A DNA stretch of 64,000 nt from Flavobacterium proteolyticum. GTDB taxonomy: Bacteria > Bacteroidota > Bacteroidia > Flavobacteriales > Flavobacteriaceae. Location: positions 1 to 64,000 of the forward strand of contig NZ_JADFTZ010000003.1 of assembly GCF_015223105.1 (NCBI RefSeq). The letters run 5' to 3'. The notes below the pieces were generated by a model that was not told where the DNA came from, made no database searches, and worked only from the letters and a program-made list of their open reading frames with translations. The position numbers were made by a program, and so were the translations under genes. Of the stretch, positions 1 to 7,589 are shown in pieces (position 1 is the first letter of the stretch; each line of letters starts with the position of its first letter).

Positions 1-95
1 CTAACTTTTACTTTTTTTCCTGTAAATTCAGTTTTCTTTTGCGCAAAAGTTGACATAGAGAATAATATTAAGAATATGATAAATATATTTTTCAT
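1..95 (-). CDS. Secreted protein, N-terminal fragment cut by the window edge
   Basis: An ATG on the minus strand at 95 opens a frame that runs off the left end of the window. The first ~19 residues (MKNIFIIFLILFSMSTFAQ) are a typical flavobacterial signal peptide: Lys near the start, a hydrophobic core and cleavage after A-Q. The mature start is basic (KKTEFTGKKVKV). The rest lies outside the window, so no family can be named. A promoter-like sequence sits about 90 bases upstream. Confidence 0.6.
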   Translation of the reverse strand, partial: MKNIFIIFLILFSMSTFAQKKTEFTGKKVKV

Positions 96-185
96 TTTTT
101 TAGAGTTCAAGATAGCTTGCTCATAACTAGTAAATATCATTAAATTGTATATGCTTTTCGTTCCTTCTAGAATTAATCTTAAAAT

Positions 186-215
186 CAAATATAAAAATAT
201 TCAATTTAGTATCAA
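186..215 (-). promoter_or_regulatory. Bacteroidetes-type promoter for the truncated secreted gene
   Basis: Read on the minus strand, TATATTTG (193 to 186) matches the -7 consensus TAnnTTTG, and a TTG (215 to 213) lies 19 bases upstream, fitting the -33 element. Predicted transcription would start near 179, leaving a leader of about 84 bases before the ATG at 95. This is motif evidence only. Confidence 0.4.
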
Positions 216-402
216 TAATACTTCTGTTAAACTTCAAATATATCGAAAATTAGTGCAATAGTTAAGTGTGTGTAATTGCACATTGAAATGAATTAATTTT
301 CTATGTAAATTTGAAAAAATATTGAATTGCGTGCCACGATTTTGACACGCTTAATATCTAACTTATTGTCAATCAGTGTGCATTAGAATCCTGGCGCGAT
401 CA

Positions 403-432
403 CAAAAAGCCTTGCATTTGCAAGGCTTTTTT
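403..432. terminator. Bidirectional rho-independent terminator
   Basis: The hairpin GCCTTGC-ATTT-GCAAGGC is flanked by A-run and T-run tracts on both sides, so it works in either direction. It lies just past the stop of the minus-strand gene at 456-908. It would also stop any plus-strand transcript from 216-400, where I see no gene. Confidence 0.75.
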
Positions 433-455
433 GTTTTTAATAAATTCTGATTATC

Positions 456-908
456 TTAAAGTCCCTCATATTTCCCATCTTCATCTACAAGATACACTTC
501 TTCTAAAAACCAATTGTTTTCGATTTTAATAAAGTGATATTCGTATTCAGCATCTAGAAAACTATTTTTTGGATCTTTAAATTTTGTTTTGATAATTGCC
601 GTATCTTTTTTGATGATTTCTTTACTTATTTTTTCTTTTTCTGGGCAATGATCCGAGTGACTTCCAAAAGAAATCCCTTGATGAGATTTAGTTGCTTGAC
701 AGAATTTAATAATTATTTTTTTGTATTCGGATTCTATTAAATCTTCACTATTATTATTGTTTAAACTTAGGTTGTAAGCAAAATCATTCCATTTTTTAAA
801 ATCTTTAATAAATTCTAAAGTTATTTCAGATGGTGTTTTTAGTCTAATTTCTTGAGAAATTATTAAGCTAGGAACTAAACTTAAAATAAATAGATAAATT
901 GGTTTCAT
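456..908 (-). CDS. Secreted protein of unknown function, possibly NTF2-like
   Basis: 150 residues with an N-terminal signal peptide (MKPIYLFILSLVPSLIISQ). The mature part begins with helices and ends in strands that alternate charged and aromatic residues (YEYHFIKIENNWFLEEVYLVDEDG). That ending resembles the last strands of NTF2-like or DUF3828-like folds, where a Trp packs against the sheet. This is fold-level guesswork. Two Cys residues (in FCQATK and HCPEK) could pair outside the cytoplasm. It lies 23 bases after the 932-1501 gene on the same strand and ends at a strong terminator, so it is probably the last gene of that run. Confidence 0.6.
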   Translation of the reverse strand: MKPIYLFILSLVPSLIISQEIRLKTPSEITLEFIKDFKKWNDFAYNLSLNNNNSEDLIESEYKKIIIKFCQATKSHQGISFGSHSDHCPEKEKISKEIIKKDTAIIKTKFKDPKNSFLDAEYEYHFIKIENNWFLEEVYLVDEDGKYEGL

Positions 909-931
909 GATTTTTGAAATTTATAACTAAT

Positions 932-1501
932 TTACTCCACACACTTCAAAAACTGCATAAAATAACTATCGGGTTTCGATTTTGTTTTTAAAGTTTCTGA
1001 GTTTAATTCGCTTTTCAATACGTAATCTTTTGTTTCTCCTGCAAATTGAATGCGCATTAAGCTAATTGGACTATTTTTTAAATCTTCATAATTGGTTTTG
1101 GTAAAGTAAAAATAGCCTGTTAGAATTCTAATGTTATTTTTTTCTTTTGCATCGTAAGTTAAAACACTACAAGATTCTTCATCGGAACTAATTAAGTTTA
1201 TAATTTTTCCATTCATTAATTGTAAAACGATTTTTGAATTTTTAGCAATACAATTCGTCTTAATGAAGTCTTTGCTTTTTTGTAATTGTTGAATGCTCAA
1301 CATAGGTGTTCCGTTGTCGTTTAAAAGAGCAAAGAATAAGTATTCATTGGTGTTTCCAAATATTTTTTCATGCATTAAAACGTTTGGCAAAACTCTTAAT
1401 GAAGTTGAATCTGTTTTTTCTTCAATATCGTAAATGCAATCTTTTTTTTGAGCGTTAACACTTAGTGTAAGTAACAATAGCAGCGATAAAAGGTGTTTCA
1501 T
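932..1501 (-). CDS. Secreted protein of unknown function
   Basis: 189 residues from the ATG at 1501. A longer reading from 1522 would put seven residues (MHQIIIQ) before the signal peptide and overlap the upstream gene, so I prefer the internal ATG, which leaves a 5-base gap. The signal peptide MKHLLSLLLLLTLSVNAQ is clear. The mature part holds Cys in KKDCIYD, TNCIAK and ESCSVL and ends KCVE, so disulfides in the periplasm are likely. I recognise no family. It shares a run of minus-strand genes with the methyltransferase at 1507-2685. Confidence 0.6.
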   Translation of the reverse strand: MKHLLSLLLLLTLSVNAQKKDCIYDIEEKTDSTSLRVLPNVLMHEKIFGNTNEYLFFALLNDNGTPMLSIQQLQKSKDFIKTNCIAKNSKIVLQLMNGKIINLISSDEESCSVLTYDAKEKNNIRILTGYFYFTKTNYEDLKNSPISLMRIQFAGETKDYVLKSELNSETLKTKSKPDSYFMQFLKCVE

Positions 1502-1506
1502 CTGGA

Positions 1507-2685
1507 TTATAATTTGGTGCAAAGTAAAATTATTTTTTCATTATTCATATTTGTGGTGAAAAAAGCAAAAACTGTTCCACCATCTGTAATTTGGTATTTT
1601 TTCTTGATTTCTTCTGGTTTTATGGGAAAATTTCGTGTAGAAACATTCATTTTTTTGCCTTGAATATGTTGCGAAATTTCTTTTTTCTGGAACGGAACAA
1701 TCACATCAATTTGAAATTTTCTTCCGGGAAAATCAATAAGTTCATCCGAAGTATATAAATGTGAATGTTGGTGCAATTTCCCAACAGCAAACAATTCGGA
1801 AACCGCTTCAAATCCGCCTGATTTCATTAGAGAAGCATTAGGTTCGTACAGATATTTTTTTGATAAACTATACGATGCAAAATACGATTTTGAGCTTTCA
1901 ATTTTGGTAATTGTTTGTTTTTCTTTTTCCAGATTAACTGCAATAATTATTGGAGATTCATTGAATTTTTTCTCAATTTTCCAAAGCAACTCTTTTACTT
2001 CGTTCTCCACAGCTACGATGTGAATTTCAACCACATTTTTCAATTCCAATAATCCAGCATGAAGATCTAAAATAGGAGCCGTTTTGATTAAAATGGTATC
2101 GGTAAATTGGTAATAAAAATCTTGTAAGTCTACTACATTCGGTAAACAATCGGCTAACATGAAGACTTTGCCTTTTACATCATTTCTTCTGGAAGGATCA
2201 ATGTAAATGCAATCGAACTTTTGATTCAATTCTTCTAAAATTTGAGTGCTATCGCCTTGATAACATTCAATATTTTTAGCTTTTAGAACTTCGAAATTAT
2301 GTTTTACGATTTTGGATAAATCCGCATTTAATTCGCAATGGATAACGGATTTGAATTGTTTGGAAAAGTAGTAATCGTCAATTCCAAATCCGCCCGTACA
2401 ATCGATTAACTTTTCTCCTGATGCTAGTGAAGCCTTATATTTTGCTGTAGTTTCTGAAGAGGTTTGTTCAATTGAAATTTTATCAGGATAAATTATATTT
2501 TCAGATGAAAACCAAGTTGGGAGTTTTTCCTTTGCTTTCTTTTTTGCAATTATTTGATTGATAATAGCCGAATAATTCACTGCAGGAAATGGATTTTTCT
2601 TTAAAGCTAATTTCGTGCTATCTTCATTCAGATTTTTGTTGATAAAATCTTGTATTTCAGTTTGTAAAAGAGATTCTAAATTCAA
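1507..2685 (-). CDS. Class I SAM-dependent methyltransferase, PG_1098-like with THUMP-like C-terminus
   Basis: 392 residues. The SAM-binding motif is LIDCTGGFG at about residues 93-101. It is followed by an acidic residue ending strand 2 (HCELNAD) and by motif IV DCIYIDPSRR at about 158-167, a pattern close to N-methylating RNA enzymes. The N-terminal ~90 residues and the C-terminal third (FPGRKFQIDVIVPF to the end) match what I recall of the Bacteroidetes family typified by Porphyromonas PG_1098, which carries ferredoxin-like and THUMP-like parts. The substrate is unknown; RNA is the best guess. It starts 2 bases after the stop of the AI-2E-type permease gene, so the two are probably cotranscribed. 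Confidence 0.8.
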   Translation of the reverse strand: MNLESLLQTEIQDFINKNLNEDSTKLALKKNPFPAVNYSAIINQIIAKKKAKEKLPTWFSSENIIYPDKISIEQTSSETTAKYKASLASGEKLIDCTGGFGIDDYYFSKQFKSVIHCELNADLSKIVKHNFEVLKAKNIECYQGDSTQILEELNQKFDCIYIDPSRRNDVKGKVFMLADCLPNVVDLQDFYYQFTDTILIKTAPILDLHAGLLELKNVVEIHIVAVENEVKELLWKIEKKFNESPIIIAVNLEKEKQTITKIESSKSYFASYSLSKKYLYEPNASLMKSGGFEAVSELFAVGKLHQHSHLYTSDELIDFPGRKFQIDVIVPFQKKEISQHIQGKKMNVSTRNFPIKPEEIKKKYQITDGGTVFAFFTTNMNNEKIILLCTKL

Positions 2686-2687
2686 AA

Positions 2688-3782
2688 CTATAAGTTTTTG
2701 GTAAGGGCTTTGATGATTCTATTTTCAGGTAAAAATTCTTTTCCAATTACTTTTAATGAAGTGTAAAAAGGAACTGCGATAATCATTCCAGTAATACCAA
2801 ACAAAATTCCAGCAATTAAAATCACCAAGAAAATTTCCAAAGGATGTGAATTGGTACTTTTTGAAAAAATCAATGGAGAACTGATATTATTATCAATCAA
2901 TTGTACTACAAACATTCCAATTAAAACATAAATGGTCGTAGGCAGCGTTTCAGAAGCAAAATCAGCACCAGTTCCAATGCTACTAGTCATAATTAAAATT
3001 CCTGCTACAAAAGTTGCGATAATTGGACCTACATAAGGAACGATATTGAAAACGGCACATAAAAGCGCAATTATCAGTGCATTATCAACTCCAAATATTA
3101 AAAAAACAATGAAATATAAAACTAAAATAATAAACAATTGAAGTAGCAATCCCAAGAAATACTTCGAAAGCATTTCGTTAATTTTTTCAATAGAGTTAAG
3201 CACTTTTTCTTTTTGTTCTTCGGGTAAAATATTTTTAAAAGCTGTTGCGAAAGCAATTCGCTCTTTTAGCAAGAAAAAAGAAATGAATAAAACGGATGCT
3301 AACCCCATTCCTATGTTACCAATAGTACTTACAATATTATTCAAGAAATTAGGAATAAATTCAAAATTTGAAAATGAAGTTATTTTCGAACTTTTAGCAA
3401 TTTGTTGTAAATCGATATTGTGAGAACTTAGATATATTGTTACATCATTTAACAATCTATTGTAATTACTTTCCAGTGATTTGATATCTAAAAGAGATAA
3501 ATTTTCACCTTGTGAAATAATTAACGGAACAAATAGTAAAATGATTCCAGAAATTAAAAGAATTACCATTATCAAAGTAGTAACAACAGCTAATGTATTT
3601 CTAAATTTAAGTTTTCTTCTTAAAAATAGTACGAATGGATACAACAGAAGTGTGAAAACAACCGATATGATACAATAAATAATTACTGTTGAAATTTTAT
3701 AAAAGAAAAATAACAGAAGTGAAATAGCGACAATAATTGCTATTGCTCTAACAATTCCGAGGCTTAATTCTTTTGAATTCAT
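2688..3782 (-). CDS. AI-2E family transporter (PerM-type permease)
   Basis: 364 residues of integral membrane protein. Two hydrophobic segments lie near the N-terminus (residues ~10-40) and another at ~60-85. A soluble stretch of amphipathic helices follows (LSLLDIKSLESNYNRL onward), then a C-terminal block of four to five membrane segments with FNIVPYVGPI, the family's conserved PxxGP-like signature. Members export small molecules or ions; the substrate cannot be read from the sequence. The gene lies directly upstream of the methyltransferase with a 2-base gap. The 79-base space to the next minus-strand gene holds a terminator belonging to that gene. Confidence 0.85.
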   Translation of the reverse strand: MNSKELSLGIVRAIAIIVAISLLLFFFYKISTVIIYCIISVVFTLLLYPFVLFLRRKLKFRNTLAVVTTLIMVILLISGIILLFVPLIISQGENLSLLDIKSLESNYNRLLNDVTIYLSSHNIDLQQIAKSSKITSFSNFEFIPNFLNNIVSTIGNIGMGLASVLFISFFLLKERIAFATAFKNILPEEQKEKVLNSIEKINEMLSKYFLGLLLQLFIILVLYFIVFLIFGVDNALIIALLCAVFNIVPYVGPIIATFVAGILIMTSSIGTGADFASETLPTTIYVLIGMFVVQLIDNNISSPLIFSKSTNSHPLEIFLVILIAGILFGITGMIIAVPFYTSLKVIGKEFLPENRIIKALTKNL

Positions 3783-3803
3783 TTGATTTGTTTTTGCTAA
3801 AAT

Positions 3804-3834
3804 AAAAAAAACTCACCACATAATGGTGAGTTTT
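3804..3834 (-). terminator. Rho-independent terminator after the M43-type protease gene
   Basis: AAAACTCACCA and TGGTGAGTTTT form an 11-bp stem with a 5-base loop. On the minus strand the stem is followed by a run of T. It sits 28 bases beyond the stop of the protease gene at 3862-4824. Confidence 0.8.
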
Positions 3835-3861
3835 ACAAATTAACTCAAATGTTTCATTTGA

Positions 3862-4824
3862 TTATGGCTGAGCAAATGAAAATCTAGAACCTCCAGAAGC
3901 AAAAATGGCTAACATTCTGCTTTTTTGTCCTTCAGAAAACATATACATACCAGCATCATCTGTGTAATCCATATAGTTCATAGTCATTTCAATAGGTGTT
4001 CCTGTGCAAGTAGAGTAGTGAGGGAAAACAGGTAGCCCGTAATTTGCAGTATTGTGAGTTGGAGTATCGTTTACTAAATCGCTTCCGCAAGTAGCATCAC
4101 CCCAAATATGTCTCAAGTTCATCCAGTGACCTACTTCGTGCGTAGCAGTTCTTCCTTTGTTGAAAGGAGCTGTTGCAGTACCTGTAGTTCCTAAGTATTT
4201 TGAATCAATAACAACTCCGTCAGTTGCTGATGATCCGCCAGGGAATTGTGCATAACCTAAAATTCCACCACCAATTGTACAAACCCATAAGTTTAATTTT
4301 GTAGTTGGAGAAGTAGGATTAATACCACCTTGATTCGATTTCTTCATGGCATCACGAGTTCCCCATGATGTTTTTGTTGTTGATTTTCTGTAAACAGCAT
4401 CTAATACGAATGAAATTCCAACATTCGCTTTAACTCCAGAGAAAACAGTTGGTACTTGATTGAAATCACTGTTTAATGCATTAAAATCTTTATTTAATAC
4501 ATCAATTTGAGATTGTATTTGTGTTAAAGAAATGTTTTCAGCAGCAGTTCTATATAAAACATTTACTACAACAGGAATTTCAATTTTTCCATTAACTAAT
4601 CTTCCATTGGTAATTGCGTTTTGAGTAAACCTTTCGATTTCTTGCATTTTTGATGCTAATTCAGGGTTTTCTCTCAATTGTTGTTCAAGAACTTCATGTG
4701 AAGCACAGCCTCTGTGATGTTCATGACCTGAAGTTGTTGCCAAATTAGTAGAAGAACTTGATTCGTCATTGCTACAAGAAACCAATAGCAGTAAAGAAAC
4801 TGCTGATAAAAGAATTTTTTTCAT
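3862..4824 (-). CDS. Lipoprotein zinc metalloprotease, pappalysin-like (M43)
   Basis: 320 residues. A lipobox LVSC with Cys17 predicts a lipid-anchored protein, followed by a Ser/Asn-rich tether. The metzincin zinc site is HEVGHWMNLRH at 229-239, then IWGD. The Met-turn is MNYMDYTDD at about 282-290. Cys pairs around TCGSDL and STCTGT match the disulfide positions of M43 enzymes. The usual Gly of HExxHxxGxxH is Asn here. There is no T9SS C-terminal domain; the protein ends shortly after the catalytic region (RFSFAQP). It is a single gene with its own terminator. The function is secreted or surface protein degradation. Confidence 0.85.
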   Translation of the reverse strand: MKKILLSAVSLLLLVSCSNDESSSSTNLATTSGHEHHRGCASHEVLEQQLRENPELASKMQEIERFTQNAITNGRLVNGKIEIPVVVNVLYRTAAENISLTQIQSQIDVLNKDFNALNSDFNQVPTVFSGVKANVGISFVLDAVYRKSTTKTSWGTRDAMKKSNQGGINPTSPTTKLNLWVCTIGGGILGYAQFPGGSSATDGVVIDSKYLGTTGTATAPFNKGRTATHEVGHWMNLRHIWGDATCGSDLVNDTPTHNTANYGLPVFPHYSTCTGTPIEMTMNYMDYTDDAGMYMFSEGQKSRMLAIFASGGSRFSFAQP

Positions 4825-5063
4825 AAATAATACATTTTAGTTAGTTGAAATGGTTAGTTAACACTTTTATAACGATATTTTTATTTTTTTATTATAATGT
4901 TTGTATTTTTTTACAGTAAATCAAAGTTTCTATAAAAATTGTGTAACATTATGTTTTCGTTTGAAATGTTCAACAATCCAAAATTAAAAGGTATTGAAAA
5001 ATAAATTGCTGTAGTTTTTCTGCATATTTTAATAAAAACTAAATTTTTCTTCAATGGAAAAAA

Positions 5064-5702
5064 TTAATTTTTAAATGCATAATATAAGATGTTAGCACCC
5101 ATTTTTAGTGCTTTTTCTCTAACATTCTGTGGGTCGTTATGAACTTCAGGATCTTCCCAGCCATCTCCTAAGTCTGTTTGATAAGTGTATAAAAGAACAA
5201 TTCGCCCTTCGATGAAAATTCCAAAAGCTTGTGGTTTTTGATTGTCATGTTCGTGAATTTTGGGTAATCCACCAGGGAAATTAAATGGTTCTTGAAATAA
5301 AATATGATTAGAAGGAATTTCTGTTAACTGATTATCAGGAAATATTTTTTTAATTTCTTTTCTAATGTATTCGTTCATTCCGTAATTATCATCAATATGT
5401 AAAAATCCTCCTGAAGTAAGATAATTTCGAAGATTTATAACATCATTCGGACTAAAAACAACATTTCCATGACCTGTCATATGCACGAAGGGATAGGTGA
5501 ATATTTCCGAGCTTCCAACTTCAACCGTTGCAATTTTAGTGTTGATTTTGGTATTGATGTTTTGATTGCAAAATTTAGCCAAATTAGGTAAAGAAGTCGG
5601 ATTCGCGTACCAATCACCTCCACCAGAATATTTAGCAACAGCGATTTCTTGAGTAAAACCCAAATTCCAAACCAATAATATAAGGACTAAAATTCTATTC
5701 AT
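5064..5702 (-). CDS. DUF4159 domain secreted protein
   Basis: 212 residues with a signal peptide (MNRILVLILLVWNLGFTQ). The body matches the DUF4159 pattern: YSGGGDWYANP near the start, YPFVHMTGHGNVVFS, then LRNYLTSGGFLHIDDNYG and a late YQTDLGDGWED. DUF4159 has a class-I glutamine-amidotransferase-like fold but lacks a recognised catalytic triad. Known members lie in envelope-related operons, and the role is undefined. The start codon overlaps the end of rsmE by 8 bases, so the gene is translationally linked to rsmE and tsaD. Confidence 0.85.
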   Translation of the reverse strand: MNRILVLILLVWNLGFTQEIAVAKYSGGGDWYANPTSLPNLAKFCNQNINTKINTKIATVEVGSSEIFTYPFVHMTGHGNVVFSPNDVINLRNYLTSGGFLHIDDNYGMNEYIRKEIKKIFPDNQLTEIPSNHILFQEPFNFPGGLPKIHEHDNQKPQAFGIFIEGRIVLLYTYQTDLGDGWEDPEVHNDPQNVREKALKMGANILYYAFKN

Positions 5703-6399
5703 TTATCAACGAAATTGTATGACAAGCTACTAAAGCTGCGGTTTCTGTTCGTAACCTTGTGTTTCCCAAAGTTACAGGAATAAAATTATTTACAATAGCC
5801 AAATTGATTTCTTTTGTAGAAAAATCGCCTTCTGGACCAATTAAAATGGTGACTTTTTCGTCTTTTTTGACTTCGTTTTTAAACGATTTTTTATCCGTTT
5901 CTTCGCAATGCGCAATGAATTTTTGTCCGTCGATATTCGATTTTACGAATTGTGAGAATGAAATCGGTTCATTGATTTTTGGAATATAGTAATGTAAAGA
6001 TTGTTTCATTGCGGCTTGAATGATTTTTTCAGCTCGATCAATTTTATATACTTTTCGTTCGGAATGATCACAAATAATTGGCGTGATTTCGTGAATACTA
6101 ATCTCGGTTGCTTTTTCTAAAAACCATTCTAATCGGTCGTTCATTTTAGTTGGAGCAACTACGATATGCGTGTAAAATTTATCGGGTTCTTGGAAGGTTT
6201 CTTTTGTGATTTTAACTTCGCATTTTTTATCAGAAGCTAAAATAATTTCCGATTCAAATAAAAAACCTAATCCATTAGTAATAAATATTTTATCACTTTC
6301 TTTTTTACGTAAAACTTTAACTATATGTTTACTTTCTTCCTTGTCGAAAAAGAAAGTAACATCGCCTTGTTTTATATCAGAATTATAGAATAGTTGCAT
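5695..6399 (-). CDS. rsmE: 16S rRNA (uracil1498-N3)-methyltransferase RsmE
   Basis: 234 residues, normal length for the family. The N-terminal PUA-like part (HIVKVLRKKESDKIFITNG) is followed by a SPOUT fold with the trefoil-knot signatures IGPEGDFSTKEI and LGNTRLRTETAA. These residues bind SAM and define RsmE, which methylates N3 of U1498 in the small-subunit rRNA. The gene sits 5 bases after tsaD and overlaps the DUF4159 gene, giving a three-gene operon tsaD-rsmE-DUF4159. Confidence 0.95.
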   Translation of the reverse strand: MQLFYNSDIKQGDVTFFFDKEESKHIVKVLRKKESDKIFITNGLGFLFESEIILASDKKCEVKITKETFQEPDKFYTHIVVAPTKMNDRLEWFLEKATEISIHEITPIICDHSERKVYKIDRAEKIIQAAMKQSLHYYIPKINEPISFSQFVKSNIDGQKFIAHCEETDKKSFKNEVKKDEKVTILIGPEGDFSTKEINLAIVNNFIPVTLGNTRLRTETAALVACHTISLINE

Positions 6400-6404
6400 A
6401 AGAT

Positions 6405-7436
6405 TTAAAATTCAATTCTTGCTTTAGAAGTTACATCAGCTTGACTGAAATTTTCTTCTAAAAAGTTATAGTAACCTACAATTCCAATCATTGCCGCATT
6501 ATCGGTTGTGTATTCGAATTTTGGAATGTAAGATTTCCAACCGTATTTTTTTTCAGCTTCTTTCAATGTAGTTCTGATACCTGAATTTGCTGAAACACCT
6601 CCACCAATCGCAATTTGATTGATTCCAGTTTCTGCTACGGCTAATTTTAATTTGTCCATCAAAATATTAATGATGGTATATTGGATAGAAGCACAAATAT
6701 CCGCTTTATTTTCTTCAATAAAATTTGGATTTTCTGCTACATTTTTTTGAATGAAATATAAAATTTGGGTTTTTAAACCGCTGAAGCTAAAATTTAAACC
6801 ATCCACTTTTGGTTTGGTAAACGGAAACGCTTTTGGATTTCCTTCTTGTGCAAATTTATCAATCAATGGACCACCAGGATAGGGAAGTCCTAAAATCTTA
6901 GCCGATTTATCAAAGGCTTCTCCAACCGCATCATCAGTAGTTTCACCAATAATTTCCAAATCAAAAAAACTATTCACTTTCACAATTTGAGTATGTCCGC
7001 CCGAAATAGTTAACGCTAGAAACGGAAAAGTTGGTTTATCAAAACCTTCTTCATCAATAAAATGCGCTAAAATATGCGCTTTCATGTGATTTACCGCCAC
7101 CAACGGAATATCTAAAGCCATACTCATAGATTTTGCAAAAGAACCTCCAACTAATAGCGAACCCATCAAACCTGGACCTTGTGTAAATGCGATACAATTC
7201 AAGTCGTTTTTGGTAATTCCAGCTTTTTTAATGGCAACATCTACAACTGGAACAATGTTTTGTTGGTGTGCTCTCGAAGCTAATTCTGGAACTACGCCAC
7301 CATATTCTTCGTGAATTGCTTGTCGTGCCACAATATTTGACAAAACAACATCGTTACAAAGTACGGCTGCAGACGTATCATCACAGGAACTTTCGATGGC
7401 TAAAGTATATATTTTTCTTTCTGACATTTTAGGCAT
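6405..7436 (-). CDS. tsaD: tRNA N6-threonylcarbamoyladenosine synthase subunit TsaD
   Basis: 343 residues. The ASKHA nucleotide-binding start ESSCDDT (about 15-21), the metal-binding HMKAH (117-121), GGPLIDKFA and the late TTDNAAMIG are all present. The protein transfers threonylcarbamoyl to A37 of ANN-decoding tRNAs, working with TsaB and TsaE and using the product of TsaC/Sua5. A Sua5-type gene lies at 62845-63798 in this same window. The start MPKMSERK has a second Met at residue 4, so the true start is either. The gene is divergent from tamB. Confidence 0.95.
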   Translation of the reverse strand: MPKMSERKIYTLAIESSCDDTSAAVLCNDVVLSNIVARQAIHEEYGGVVPELASRAHQQNIVPVVDVAIKKAGITKNDLNCIAFTQGPGLMGSLLVGGSFAKSMSMALDIPLVAVNHMKAHILAHFIDEEGFDKPTFPFLALTISGGHTQIVKVNSFFDLEIIGETTDDAVGEAFDKSAKILGLPYPGGPLIDKFAQEGNPKAFPFTKPKVDGLNFSFSGLKTQILYFIQKNVAENPNFIEENKADICASIQYTIINILMDKLKLAVAETGINQIAIGGGVSANSGIRTTLKEAEKKYGWKSYIPKFEYTTDNAAMIGIVGYYNFLEENFSQADVTSKARIEF

Positions 7437-7455
7437 GAAATTTGGAATAGGGATA

Positions 7456-7487
7456 TTGTAATTATCTTACAAATTTCCTTATTTTTG
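7456..7487 (+). promoter_or_regulatory. Promoter for tamB (TTG-N21-TATTTTTG)
   Basis: TTG at 7456-7458 and TATTTTTG at 7480-7487 match the Bacteroidetes -33 and -7 elements with a 21-base spacer. Transcription is predicted near 7494. The open tamB frame begins at 7509, so this promoter limits where translation can start. Confidence 0.5.
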
Positions 7488-7589
7488 TTGAATTATACAC
7501 CAAGTTAAATAATTGGTAGCAAATTTAAAACAAAAGAACGTATCAAAAAATTTAAAAAAATACTATTTCGTTCCCTAATTGCAATTTTA

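Noticed and set aside
380..402. AGAATCCTGGCGCGATCAC looks like the 3' end of a tRNA or tmRNA, hence a possible attachment-site remnant.
   Set aside because: No T arm, loop or acceptor partner can be built upstream and no integrase is present; a chance resemblance cannot be excluded.
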